A stretch of 64,000 bases of DNA from DATCHW01 sp963806045 (GCA_963806045.1 CAWDWP010000005.1:124001-188000), one strand, 5' to 3'; shown: positions 49,752 through 61,408, numbered from the stretch's first letter. Translations and numbers: made by a program. The notes: generated by a model not told the origin, from the letters alone.

Positions 49752-49769
49752 TTTCGTTATTTAACGAAA
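49752..49769. promoter_or_regulatory. ArsR operator candidate upstream of arsR
   Basis: A perfect palindrome TTTCGTTA-TT-TAACGAAA, 18 bp, ends just before the arsR start codon. Position and symmetry fit an autoregulatory ArsR site. Confidence 0.75.
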
Positions 49770-49855
49770 CATAAAAAGATTGATAATAAAAAGCAAGTAA
49801 TTTATTTTTTCAGTTAAAAAAAATAGATTTAACAAAGAAAGCATTGCTGATTATT

Positions 49856-50323
49856 TCAAATGATGCATTTCGGGTTATGAAGAATGGGGAAATTACAGGA
49901 ATTAGTGATAAAACATAATTTATGAGCTTTATTATGCAAATCCATTGCTTTATTTATCATCGATTTATCTGAAACTTTTACGAGCGGGAATAAAGTCACT
50001 TTTGAAAATCTTCCTCCTCCGTCTTTAGTCTCTATCATCACTCCTTCAGCCTCATCCTGATAATCAAGGACTATGACTCCTGAATCAGCACATTGATGTA
50101 AGTATGTAAGCATATGGCATACAGACAGAGACGCAACGAATAAATCCTCCGGATTGTATTTTTTATTATCTCCCAGAAATATTTTATCTGCGGAACCTGT
50201 TAATTCGGGTTTATTTACAGCATTAACTATATAATCTCTATTATATGAATGGTAATTAGATGTTCCTTTTCCTGTATTCCCAATCCATTTTATTTTTAAA
50301 GAATATTTGTGTTCTCTTTCCAT
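49856..50323 (-). CDS. OsmC-like peroxidase-type protein
   Basis: 155 residues with the OsmC fold: DYIVNAVNKPELTGSADKIFLG, NPEDLFVASLSVCHMLTYL (peroxidatic Cys) and HKLCFITNSCNFPI (second Cys). OsmC/Ohr proteins reduce organic hydroperoxides with dithiol help. It stands 104 bp upstream of the arsenic cluster on the same strand and 53 bp after the M14-like gene, with which it may be co-transcribed. Confidence 0.8.
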   Translation of the reverse strand: MEREHKYSLKIKWIGNTGKGTSNYHSYNRDYIVNAVNKPELTGSADKIFLGDNKKYNPEDLFVASLSVCHMLTYLHQCADSGVIVLDYQDEAEGVMIETKDGGGRFSKVTLFPLVKVSDKSMINKAMDLHNKAHKLCFITNSCNFPILHNPKCII

Positions 50324-50375
50324 TTTTTAAAAATTACTAAATTAGTTAAATATTTTAATATCTGAAATTCAGGTT

Positions 50376-51161
50376 TTAACGGTAGTATGTGTACTTGATA
50401 CCGGCTTGTTCTATGAATGACAGGATGCAGATAATCTGATAATTCACTCTCTCTTCCAGAGTTAATATACGAAGAGTTTCAACTGTGAAAGATGGTGTTT
50501 TAAGTTTTTCAATAATATTATCCATCGAATGATTCGGTTTGTATGGAAAATACTGTGTTCTGAATTTATGTTCAGGAATTTCAATTTTAGAATTAATTTT
50601 TATCATCGCCTCAGAAAGGAATAAAGGCGGCGTTTCCTGGTTGGTTATTAATGTTTGACCGAATGATTTATCGTGCTGTCTCTGATATTTGTTATCATCA
50701 TATTTTGTCCACGCTTCGTGCAGATTTATAACTACATCCGGTTTATTCTCTTTTATCATATTCATAAAATCATAAGCAAGTCTCTCCTCATAAAAACTAA
50801 CACTGTCTTTTCTTCCGGGAAAATACTGGTTCAGGTCAACATTCACTCCCCTGACACCTGAGTTATAGGCTTTAATATTGACCCTCGGAACGAAAATAAC
50901 CGTACCTTTTTTGACATCAAGGTATTTCATTACAGAGTCACAAGCTATAGCACCTGCAATTTCATCCCCGTGTATGCACGCATCAATTAAGATTTTAGGA
51001 TATTCAAATTCACTTCTGAATATATAATATGGGGTTTCATATTCTTCATTCTCACCTATGATATTTTTTATAATAAAAAAATCCCTGTTGGAATAAATCG
51101 CTTCCTGAGAATAAGCAGGAATCACAAGTGATATAAATAAAAGCACTAGAATATATTTCAT
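50376..51161 (-). CDS. Secreted M14-like (succinylglutamate desuccinylase/aspartoacylase type) zinc hydrolase
   Basis: 261 residues: signal peptide 1-19 (ending AYSQ), zinc ligands in ACIHGDEIAG (His64, Glu67) and VVINLHEAW (His148), substrate-binding RGVNVDLNQYFPGR and a late Glu in TPSFTVETL, probably the catalytic base. Together these fit the AstE/AspA branch of M14-type amidases. The substrate is unknown; being exported argues against an amino-acid degradation role. Confidence 0.72.
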   Translation of the reverse strand: MKYILVLLFISLVIPAYSQEAIYSNRDFFIIKNIIGENEEYETPYYIFRSEFEYPKILIDACIHGDEIAGAIACDSVMKYLDVKKGTVIFVPRVNIKAYNSGVRGVNVDLNQYFPGRKDSVSFYEERLAYDFMNMIKENKPDVVINLHEAWTKYDDNKYQRQHDKSFGQTLITNQETPPLFLSEAMIKINSKIEIPEHKFRTQYFPYKPNHSMDNIIEKLKTPSFTVETLRILTLEERVNYQIICILSFIEQAGIKYTYYR

Positions 51162-51473
51162 AATCTTGCAAAATACACAATATTATTATAAGTTCAAGAT
51201 AATTCGTAAAATAAATCCAGGAATATTACTTAACATCAGATTAAAATATAATAAAGTTATTCAATTTATTACCGGTTAATAAATGATTAAAACAAATGCC
51301 CGGGGAATTCAGGAGAAAACCCGGGCATTTGCGTCATGAAAAAGAGAAAGATTATGAGGTCGATAAACTCTTTTAACTTTCTAATTTTATTTTATAAGCG
51401 TCTCTCCACAAAGATTTAATATGTAAGTTATAAGTAAAATGATTTTTCTTTAATAAATTTTTTTCAATAATAA
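51162..51473. other. Intergenic region with terminator
   Basis: An AT-rich gap. It contains the terminator at 51293-51331 and the presumed promoter of the M14-like gene; nothing else was seen. Confidence 0.4.
51293..51331 (-). terminator. Terminator of the first response-regulator gene
   Basis: A perfect 12-bp stem CAAATGCCCGGG/CCCGGGCATTTG with a 15-base loop; on the minus strand TTTTAATC follows. It lies about 140 bp after the stop. Confidence 0.8.
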
Positions 51474-52109
51474 TTATGATAGAACTAAATTCCCTTCATT
51501 ACAATATTTTGCAAGTTCAATTACATTTTTGAATTTCATTTTCCGGAAAATTCTCAACCTGTAAGAATAAACTGTCGGGATACTTAACAATAATGCTCCG
51601 GCAATTTCTTTAACAGTCTTACCTGAAGCGAATAAAATCATAATTTCATATTCCCGATGTGAGAGTTTCTCGTGCAGATCTTGTTTCGAATTATTATCCA
51701 AATCCGAAATTATCTGTTTATAAAAAGAAGGGCTAAGAAATATTTCCCCTTCTAATATTCTTTTGATAGCATTAATCAGCAGACTGCTAACGGCAATTTT
51801 GTTCAAGTATCCCTTTGCTCCTGCTTTTATACATTTTACTGCATATTGCTCCTCGGGATGTGCGCTTAAAATAAGCACAGGAAGATTGGGTTTGATAATT
51901 TTTAGTCTTTTTAATACTTCAAGACCATTAATATCCGGCATACTTAAATCTAAAATTAGTATGTCATATTCATGTTTATTAAGCAGGTCAAAAACTTGTT
52001 TTCCATTTTCAGCTTCTCCGCTTATCATCATATCGTCTTCATCAGCAATAATTTGTTTTAACCCGTACCTTATTATAGGGTGATCATCAGCTATTAATAT
52101 TTTTACCAT
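51474..52109 (-). CDS. LuxR/NarL-type response regulator
   Basis: 211 residues. Receiver domain 1-120 with ADDHP (Asp8, Asp9), the phospho-acceptor Asp54 in LILDLSMPD and Lys104-type residue in GYLNKIA. The LuxR helix-turn-helix is at about 148-195 (LSHREYEIMILFASGKTVKEIA, then PTVYSYRLRIFRKM). It is paralogous to the regulator at 52758. A conserved 49-bp box lies 66-114 bp upstream. The partner is probably the kinase at 53385. Confidence 0.88.
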   Translation of the reverse strand: MVKILIADDHPIIRYGLKQIIADEDDMMISGEAENGKQVFDLLNKHEYDILILDLSMPDINGLEVLKRLKIIKPNLPVLILSAHPEEQYAVKCIKAGAKGYLNKIAVSSLLINAIKRILEGEIFLSPSFYKQIISDLDNNSKQDLHEKLSHREYEIMILFASGKTVKEIAGALLLSIPTVYSYRLRIFRKMKFKNVIELAKYCNEGNLVLS

Positions 52110-52174
52110 TCTATATTGGTAAATTCCTGAAATTAAAAAATATTATTTAGAACAATCTTGCGAATTATAAAGAA

Positions 52175-52223
52175 ATTGTAAATAATAAAAAATATGATTT
52201 AGATGTCATAATTAATATTACAA
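52175..52223. promoter_or_regulatory. Conserved 49-bp box, copy A (upstream of response regulator 1)
   Basis: ATTGTAAATAATAAAAAATA followed by TGATTTAGATGTCATAATTA and ATATTACAA. About 41 of 49 positions equal copy B at 52644. The ends TTGTAA/TTACAA and the core ATGA...TCAT have dyad symmetry, as a regulator site would. Confidence 0.6.
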
Positions 52224-52300
52224 GAATTATTATGATTTAATTGATTAGAATACTCCAAAGAAGGTAGTGAAAAGTTAAATTTCCGGTAATTTTCAGAAAA

Positions 52301-52516
52301 TTAAAGCTGGTTACCAGCTTTACTAATATTATCATTTTTATTCGGAATAAATTGTATTGATTCTTCGTCCATAAATGGTTTTCGTGACCTTGGTAATTCA
52401 ATGAAAAATGTTTCAGTTTTCATTTTATTTATGATTTGACATTTCGGGCAAATTTCTGGTTTATCCTCTTTTTCGAAAATAAAACCACAATCCCAGCATT
52501 CCCATTCTTTTTTCAT
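52301..52516 (-). CDS. Small rubredoxin-like zinc/iron ribbon protein
   Basis: 71 residues. WECWDCGFIF and PEICPKCQ supply Cys7, Cys10, Cys23 and Cys26, the two knuckles of a rubredoxin-like domain, as at the end of rubrerythrins, with a C-terminal tail of unknown role. It stands between two regulator genes and carries its own copy of the conserved upstream box. It could be an iron redox protein or a zinc ribbon; a sensing role is speculation. Confidence 0.7.
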   Translation of the reverse strand: MKKEWECWDCGFIFEKEDKPEICPKCQIINKMKTETFFIELPRSRKPFMDEESIQFIPNKNDNISKAGNQL

Positions 52517-52643
52517 TTAATAATTTATTTAAGTTTAGTTGTTAAAATAATTTGAATTACTAATTATTCTGATAACAATTATTCATATTATAAAGTTTTA
52601 TTAAATTTCATATTTCATAAAAATATTATTAATTTAATTTTGA

Positions 52644-52692
52644 ATTGTAAATAATAATATGTATGATATTGATGTCATAATTATTACTACAA
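52644..52692. promoter_or_regulatory. Conserved 49-bp box, copy B (upstream of rubredoxin-like gene)
   Basis: ATTGTAAATAATAATATGTA followed by TGATATTGATGTCATAATTA and TTACTACAA. It lies 128-176 bp upstream of the rubredoxin-like gene and 65 bp after the end of the second response regulator. Confidence 0.6.
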
Positions 52693-52757
52693 TTGAAAAT
52701 TATATCCGATGAGTTTAATCAGGAATGTATTACTTTAAGAAAGAAAATAATAAAATC

Positions 52758-53388
52758 TTATAACAATCCTTCTATTATGCAGTATTGAACTAATTCTGTA
52801 TCGGTTTTCATATTCATTTTTTGGTATATTCTTGAACGGTAAGTATAAATAGTTGGGATACTTAATATTAGATTATCCGCAATTTCTTTTACTGATTTGC
52901 CTGAGCCAAGAAGGCACATTATTTCAAATTCCCGATGCGAAAGATCTTCGTGACGAACTTTTTTCTTATCTTTTTTCAGATCTGAAAGGACCTGGTCTGA
53001 AATGGCGGGGCTTAAATAATTTCCACCTGACATTATTTTTCTGATTGCAGTAATAAGCTGGGAACTTGCAGCAATTTTGTTAAGATAACCGGCAGCGCCC
53101 GCTTTTAAACATCTCAACGCATACTGTTCTTCCGGTAGTGCACTTAAGACAAGAATTGCGATATCCGCTTTAGCATATTTCAGTTTGGATATTACTTCAA
53201 GACCATTAACATCAGGAAAGCTCATATCTAATATTAAAATGTCATAATTATTTTTTTTTATCATCTCAAACACCCCGGCTGCATTTTCAGCTTCCCCCGT
53301 CACTTTCATATCAGGTTCTTCAGAAATTAATTGTTTTAATCCATACCTGATTATTGGATGGTCGTCTGCTATTAAAATATTTAATCAT
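52758..53388 (-). CDS. LuxR/NarL-type response regulator 2 (frameshift at N-terminus)
   Basis: About 210 residues. The first codons read MIKY, and one T fewer in a T4 run near 53378 gives LIADDHPIIRYGLKQLISEE, almost equal to regulator 1. The rest is in frame: phospho-acceptor Asp in ILDMSFPDVNG, SHREFEIMCLLGSGKSVKEIA and PTIYTYRSRIYQKM. The start overlaps the kinase stop as ATGA, so kinase and regulator are a cognate pair. Confidence 0.85.
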
Positions 53389-56300
53389 TTTTCTGATATA
53401 GGTATTTTAATTATAAGTGTGGTTCCTTTTCCTTTTTTACCTGATAACTCAATATTACCATTGAATAGTAATGCCCTTTCTCGCATGCTAAGAATTCCCA
53501 TCGAAAGCATTGATGTAATCTCATTTTCTTTAATACCTCTTCCGTTATCTTTTACCGTAATAATATAATTGTTTTCTTTTTCCGAGATTTCAACAATTAC
53601 CCTTGTTGCTTTTGCATGACGTATTACATTAGTCAGAGCTTCCTGCAGAATTCTGAATACTTCAGTAGAATATTCAGGATTCAAATCAATATTATTTATT
53701 TTTGAATTTAATTTAAATTCAATTCCGCTTTTGTTTGAATAATCTTTCACAAGCCATTCTATTGCCGCATTTAATTCCAAGCATATCGAGAACATTTGGT
53801 CTCAAATCCATAGATATTTTTCCTGTCAAGAATAATCAATTCGTCAATCAGATTTATCATAGATTTGATATTTTCGAATAAATCATCATCATTCTGATAA
53901 ATCATCAATTTTAAAAAGTTTTTTCTGTAACGAAAAAACTCCCATTTTAAGTCCTGTGAGAGACTGACCAAAGTTATCGTGTAATGAACGGGATAATCCT
54001 TTCCGTTCTTCTTCACGAACTGATTGAATATGATGTGCAAGTTCGCGCAATTGATTTTGAGAGTCAATCAGCTGGTTTTCAATTTTTTTCCGGACGGTGA
54101 CATCTCTGAAAATCCCAAGTGTGAATTTCTTACCTTTTAATTTTAATTGAGCTTGCTTTTATTTCAACATCTTTTATGACTCCATGTTTTAGTTATTATT
54201 TTTGTTTCTAGGATTTGTTTATCAGTCAATGAGTCGCATTCTTTAAATCGAGCAGTTTTCATGAATTCTTCACCCGCCGGATGAAGTATATTGTGCGGTT
54301 TATTTATCAATTCGTCTTTATCCATTTCAAGCATATTACATAAAGCCTTATTACAATCTGTTAATATAAAAGAATTTCGAATCCATCATTGCAATTCCAT
54401 CCACTGCTTTTTCGAAAAGGGTTCTGTATTTCTTTTCACTTTCCTTCATTGCAAGTTCTGCTAATTTCATATCAGTAATGTCGCGGGCATCGGCAAATAC
54501 GCCCTGCATTTCTCCTTTCTCATTTCTGTAAACCACAGCATTGTATAGATACATCTATTGTTTTTCCTGATTTATGCCTAATCGTTAGCGGATAATCTCT
54601 AACCATACTTTCTTTCAGAACCTTCTGATACCCTTTAATTGCTTTTTCGCTATCTGTAAAATAACTTGAAAATTCCGTCCCGATTAATTGACTTCCGTCT
54701 ATGCCTGTGACTTTTTCAGTTGCCTCATTTACATCTGTAATTTTACCTTCGGGGCTTATGGTAACCAGGGGGTCAAGACTCGCTTCAATTAAACTCCGTG
54801 CATATAGGGATGCTCTTTGTAATTCTTCTTCTGCTTTCTTTCGTGCAGTTATATCACGCATAATATGTACCGCACCCTGAATTTCTCCCGATTCATTAAA
54901 AATGGGATCAACTATTACAGAATGATATCTGCCGCCAATAATCTGTTCATTCATTTCCCTTTTACCTGATTTAATCATATCAACATAGGGACAACTGTGT
55001 ACAAATGAATTGCAATCATGCATAACTTCGTAACATTTCATTCCGTTCACTTTATCCAGTGGTGCTTGAATCATATCACTCAAACTTGAATTACACTGCA
55101 AAATAGTACCTTCTTTATCCAGCAGACAAATCCGGTCACTAATTGCATTGAATGTTTCTTTCCAGTTCAATTCTGCCTGTTGAAGTTTTCTTTCTGCTTC
55201 TTTCCGTTCTGTAATGTCCTGAACTGTGCCAAAAAGCCTAATTATTTTTCCCGAGCTGTCTTTTTCGACTTTTCCAATTTCATATATCCATCCATGATTG
55301 TAATTATCATTCCTTATGTATTCTAGTTCAATTTCATATGGAATTCCATTTTCGATTGACTCTCCAATAGATACATTGTGCAGCTCCCAGCTTTCTTTTG
55401 TAAATGTTTGAGAGAGTTCAGAATATTTTGGTGCCGGTAAATCCTTATCTCTGCCAAATATATCGTACAGTTCATCCGACCATATATTGATATCGTTTTC
55501 AACATCCCAGCTCCAGCTTCCAATTCTTGCAAGTTTTTGGGCTTCTTTTAATTTTGATTCACTTTCAATTAGCCTGGCTTCTGAATTCTTTCGTTCAGTA
55601 ATATCTGCTGTTACTACTACGGCAGTAGAATCAGATAATGGTGCAGCATTAACGCTTGTCCAAATTACTTCCCCATTTTCTTTTACAATCCCAAGTTCGG
55701 AATCCTGATAATAGATTGTTGCTCTATAGCCTTTTTACTTGGCATTTCATCATCTGTCATTGTTGTAAAATCACCATGTAAGTATCGGCGTTTAAAATGT
55801 TTTTCTTTATTTAAATCTTCTTCCGAAAGATCAAGAATTTTTGATAGTGCGGGATTCGAAGTTGTTACATTTTTGTTTTCATCTACGATTGATACTCCTA
55901 CGGGAAGAATCTCAAAAAGAGTTCTTAACTCATTCTCGCTTCTGGTCAGAGAATCATTCGCTTTCATCAACTCACTAGTACGTTCTTTTATTCGAAGCTC
56001 TAATTCATCTTTGGCTCTAATAATTTCTTCTTCTGATTTTTTTCTTTCAGTAATATCTTCAACAAGTGACATAACTGATTTCATTTCACCTTTTTCGTCA
56101 ATAAGCACAGAGTTATACCAGGTGCAGGTAATAACTTTACCTGATTTCGTATAGTTTCGGTTAGTAGATACTACTATATTTTCGTTACCACCTGATAATC
56201 TTTCCATAGTTCTGTTTACAATATGAATATCCTCATTATATATTATATTTAAACTATCGATACGTTTCCCTAAGGTTTCTTCTTTCTTCCATTCAAAAAT

Positions 56301-59300
56301 ATGTTCAGCTTCTTTTGACCACTGGGTAACAAAATAATCCGTATTCCATTCTACTACTGCAAGCGGAGAATTTTCGAAGTGATATTTTAAACGCTGTTCG
56401 CTTGCACTCAGAGCTTCCTGGGCTTCTTCTTTAGCCAGATTTAATCTGATAGTATTGATACCATGTGAAAGGTCACTTGCTAAATCGGAAAGCAAGGTGA
56501 TTTCACTATCAGTGAACGGATCATAATCTTTCGAATAAATTGAAATCGCACCAAATACTTTATCCTCATAAAAAAGCGGAAGGACTAAAGATGAAGCATA
56601 TCCCCTTTTTATTGCTTCTTCCCTCCATGGTAAAAATTTAGGATCGGTTAACATGTTTTTACACATCACGGGTTTACCTGTTCTTATGGCAGTTCCGGTA
56701 GGTCCGCGACCTCGTTCAGTATCCGCCCAGGTAATTTTCAATGTTTCAAGGTAACCTTCTTCGAAACCGGAATATGCGACCGGTTTCACTGATTTATTCA
56801 AATCATTTTCTGCATAGCCAATCCACATCATTGTATAACCACATTCTTTAACAATGTTTTTACAAACGTCATTTAAATAAGTTATTTCATCTGTTGCCCG
56901 AATCATTATCTGGCTGCTGAGTTCCATTGCCTTGAGTGTGCGGTTCATTTTTTGAAGCTCTTTTTCAGCTATTTTACGAACAGAGATATCTTCGAATATA
57001 GTAGCGAATTTATTTTTTCCGGGAGAAAAAACTGATATCTTGAAATGCTTATTCATTGGAGCAAAATAGGTCTCAAATGTTTCGGGATTCCCAGTAGACG
57101 TTACACGACAATAAATATCAAAATATGGCGGTTCATTTGTACCATAAAGTTCAGTTGCCCTTTTGAATATTGCAGAATCCCTGCTTAGTCCGGTGATAAT
57201 TTCATAAGACGGGTTCACATCTGTAACTAAGAAATCAATCGGTTTTCCTGATTCATCATAAATAATTTCATGCAAAGCGACTCCCTCTGTCATTGTGGAA
57301 TATAAAGCTGAGAGTTTCTCTTCGCTTTTTCTCATTTCCTCTTCCGTATTCATGTAGTTTGTAATATCCTGAACAGCAACAACACAGCCAATAATTTTAC
57401 CATCTAAGTCTTTAATAGGAGAAGCGCTATTATGAATAAATGCAAAATTCCCGTTAAACTTTAGAATACGAAAAACCTGACCTACAACAGATTCGCCTTT
57501 TTTCAATGCAAGAGCCGAAGCCCATTCTTCTTTTAGAACAGGTTTTCCTGATTCAACCCACCACGCTTTATAGTTCACATATTCATCAATTGATTTAGGT
57601 ATTATTCTATTTTCACCCCAGATTCTTTCGAATTCATCATTGGTTCTAATATTACCTCCCTTTTCATCCATAATTGCAATACCCACCGGTAAAGTACTCA
57701 TAACAACTTCGAGACGGTTTTTTTCATTCAGCGTCTCGAGCTGAGATGCTATCAGAGATTTCTCAGCCAGAGAATGTTCTATAATTTCTTTTCTTAAATC
57801 TTCGTTAACTTTTATTAATTCAGCAGTTCTTTCATTTACTTTATTTTCTAATTCTGTTTGATAATTTTTTAATATTATCTCATACTGTTTTCTCTCAGAT
57901 ATTTCTTGTGCAGTTCCATACAGACGGAATGCTTTTCCTGAATTATTTTTTTCCACTTTTCCTATCAAATTCAGCCAACCCTTTTTTCCGTTGTCTCTCC
58001 GGATATATTCCAGCTCAATACCTGTGAATTCATCAGTTTCTTTTGCTCTTGTAATAGCATCAAAATGTTTCATCCAGCTATCAGGAGTAAAAATTATTTC
58101 ATAATCTTTGTAATCTGAGTTCCAGGACTTTATGTCTACTCCCAAAATATTATAAAGTTCTTCACACAGAGTAACTTTATTAGTCCCAAAATCCAGACTC
58201 CAGTAACCTAATTTTGCTATATGTTGTGCTTCTTTAATCAGTTTCTCACTCTTACGAAGAGCTTTTTCATCCTGCTTTTGTCTCGTAATGTCATTGCAAT
58301 AAAATCTGATGGCATCGTAACCCGGTGCAAAAGATATTATTTCTTCATAATGAAAATCGTTTACGGTTACTTCCCTGTTGAATATGTTTATCATTATCCT
58401 GTCTGAGTATTTTCAAAATTTCTTTTAAATCTTCAGGAAAAAATATCCTCGCATCTTTCGCGCCTGTTTGCTTTACAATTTTCCGGGCTGCGGGATTACA
58501 CATTGTAATATTAAGAGAGAAATCAATTTCAAAAATTGGATTGGGATTTAATTTCGGAAATGAAGCGTCGTGAACAAGCTGTTTATGAATTTTAATTCTA
58601 TCTGTAATATCCCTTAAAAAAACCACATGGAAATATTCACCATTTAATAGTTATAAGCACCAATTGAAATTTCAACCGGAAAAATGGTTCCGTCTTTCTT
58701 CCTGTGATAACGTACCGGAATGTAGGTAATTCCTTTTTCAATTCCCTCGTTTGTTTTTTCAGGTTCAGCAGAAATATCCATTACATTTAATTTCTTCATC
58801 TCATCAAGTGTATAGCCATAAAGTTCGCAAGCAGCAGGATTTGCATCTTTTATATTCCTCGTTTTTCTCTCTAAGATATATATTGCGTCCCCTGAAGATT
58901 CAAAAAGTATATGGTATTTTTCTTCGTTCTCTCTTAATTCTTCTTCTTTTCTCCCGGACTCTGTTATATCGTGGAAATTAATTAAAGTAAATGTTTCACC
59001 TTTTTCATCTTCAAATAATCTTGATGTGATTTCGCATAGTATTTTTGAATCGTCATTGCATTTTAATATTAGTTCTTTATTAAATACTCCCCTTTTCAAG
59101 CATTCAAGATTTTCAGATAATCCGGGATCCGTTGAATCAAGAATAATGCTGACGTCTGTTGTTAATATTTCTTCCCTTTTAAAACCAAGAATTTTTGTTA
59201 CTGCAGGATTACAATCAAATATCATTCCGGCAGGTGAGATAAGCATTAATACCTTCATCACTATTTTCGAACATCATATAATATAGTTTATATGACTCTT

Positions 59301-59340
59301 TATTTATAATAGTATTATCGTAAGATTTTGATTCTTTCAT
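53385..59340 (-). CDS. Giant soluble multi-PAS/GAF sensor histidine kinase (several frameshifts)
   Basis: About 1,980 residues when joined. I count about eleven PAS-type domains, each ending in a DIT-type motif (HDITESGRK, VEDITERKK, MRDITARKK), and one GAF domain (MMWIGYAEND, GPTGTAIRTGKPV) near the middle. The HisKA_3 box has REEERKGLSRSLHD with His, and the HATPase has LQEALTNVIRHAK, VKDNGRGI and GKKGKGTTL. No transmembrane helix or signal was seen, so it should be cytoplasmic. Breaks: near 59245, 58635, 58385, 55690, 55530-55170, 54530, 54350-54070, 53930 and 53790. The largest intact piece is 903 residues. Confidence 0.8.
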
Positions 59341-59618
59341 ACAATATCGATTTTTTAAGAGATAACTACTATACTTGTCCCAGGAAATAAAATATAATGA
59401 AATTAAACCGTTTATTAAAGGTTTCTATTTGTAATACTTATATATTAAATGTAGTTACAGCATATGTAATGACATATAATAATAGGATTAAATATCAAAA
59501 TTGCTGGAGTTTGAGAGTAACATTGAAATAAAATAAATATTAGAAACATATTGAAATATATTTTCAATTTTAGGGAATTCCATAATTCATTTTTCGGTTT
59601 TATTCAGAAAAAACTAAT

Positions 59619-61239
59619 ATGAAATATCTAATTTGATTTTAACTTATTTAATTCTAAATCTAACTTCCGGATTTTCACAATCTTTTCAATGGGTTAGAAG
59701 TAATTATGTACCCATAACTTTAATCCGGAGATGACCAGTTTTCCTTCAACAACTGATTTATCCGGACATATTATTATGGGTCAATCAGCAATTTTAAACT
59801 TTCCTACGGAATTGGTTTTTACGGCAATCTGGAAATCCGGAAATATAATTCTCAGGGAAATTTAATTTTAACAAAGCAATTAACCGGTAAAATAGATATA
59901 AACAAGATTCAGACAGATTGGCAGGGAAACATATATATTTCGGGAAGTTTTATGGATACTCTTAGAATCGATCACTTGAATTATATTTTAAATACCGGAA
60001 CCGGTTTTAATTTAAATTATTTTCTGATAAAACTGAATGAATCCGGTAATTTTGTCTGGAAGAAAAATATAAGTGCAATATATCCGGGTGATATTTACTC
60101 TCCAAACTATTAAAATAAAAGGTTTCTCATTATATGTCGGATACACCTCATACAATTCCAATAATTATATAAAGAAATATGACCTTGATGGAAACGAATT
60201 ATTAAGCATTAATGCTTACCCCATAACTTCTATAGGAGATATCGATATTGACTTACAGGGTAATATTTATGTTGCAGGAAGTTGTTTCGGAGGTAATGTT
60301 CAATTCGCAAATTTAAATACAGTAGCACCATATACATATGATGATTATTTTGTCAAATTCACATCTTCAGGTTCCTGTATATGGGTTAAATTTGTGGAAG
60401 ATGCAACTGTTCAGAAGCCGAATATTATTTGCGACCCGGCAGGAAATTTATTTGCTTGCGGAGAGCTTTTTGGTGCTTTTATGTTTGGAAATATACAGGC
60501 ACTGGGACCGGCGTGGGTTTATGATTTTTATCTGACAAAAATGGATTCTTCCGGTACATTTCTGTGGGTCAGGGAAGTTCCGAATGGCTCCCCTCCAAGC
60601 AATGGAGACGCTTCAAGGGGAACATCCAATTCAATCGCATTGGATGGACAGAATAATGTTTATTTCACAGGTTTCTCCAGGTACACTATTAACTGGGGAA
60701 ATAATGTAATAACATACGGCACGATTGGAAATAACTTACTTGTACTGAAGTATAATTCGAATGGGACTATCCTATGGGGTAAAACTTCAAGCGGCTCAAG
60801 CAATGCGAGAGGTGATGCGATTTCAACGGACAACCAGGGAAATATTTTGATTTCAGGCAATTTTGGCGGTACAGTATCATTCGACACAATAAATGTCGTG
60901 GGCACTGGTTATATTAACTCTTATGTAGCAAAGCTATCTAATACGGCAACATCTGTTAATTTTATCAGTGAAATTGTTAAATCTTATAGTTTAAATAATT
61001 ATCCGAATCCATTTAACCCTGAGACAAAAATTAATTTTTCTTTACCAAATCCTGATTATGTAACATTAACAGTTTATGATATACGCGGTAAAGAAATTTC
61101 AACACTCGTCAATCAGAAAATGAATACCGGGAATTATTCCGTAGTGTTTAATGGCAGTGATTTCTCAAGCGGAATTTACTTTTATAGATTACATGCAGGA
61201 AATTATTTAGAAACCCGTAAAATGGTTTTGGTGAAATAA
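59619..61239 (+). CDS. Secreted SBBP propeller protein with type IX sorting domain (5' part frameshifted)
   Basis: Reassembled length about 540 residues. The start at 59619 gives MKYLI, then after one added base a signal peptide LTYLILNLTSGFSQSFQW. Further breaks lie between 59700 and 60110 (fragments TTDLSGHIIMGQS, YFLIKLNESGNFVWKKN). From 60113 on it is intact: SBBP repeats (GNIYVAGSCFGGN, NVYFTGFSRYTINWG) and a sorting domain NYPNPFNPETKINFSLP, LTVYDIRGKEISTLVNQK, RKMVLVK. That sorting domain has no linker insertion and differs from the array type. Confidence 0.75.
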
Positions 61240-61408
61240 TTAATAATTTTTGTATTTATTATTTCCTGATTGTTACTTTGCTTAAACACAATTAACCGGC
61301 AAAAGTATCTTATACGTTCATTTATTCATTTGTATTTAACAGGGATACATGAACCATAAAGTATTAAATATTGTTATCTTAATGTAAAATAAACTGAAAG
61401 GAATATAT

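Noticed and set aside
59440..59490. Third copy of the 49-bp box upstream of the kinase gene
   Set aside because: Only scattered TTGTAAT and TGACAT pieces match; spacing and core are not conserved.
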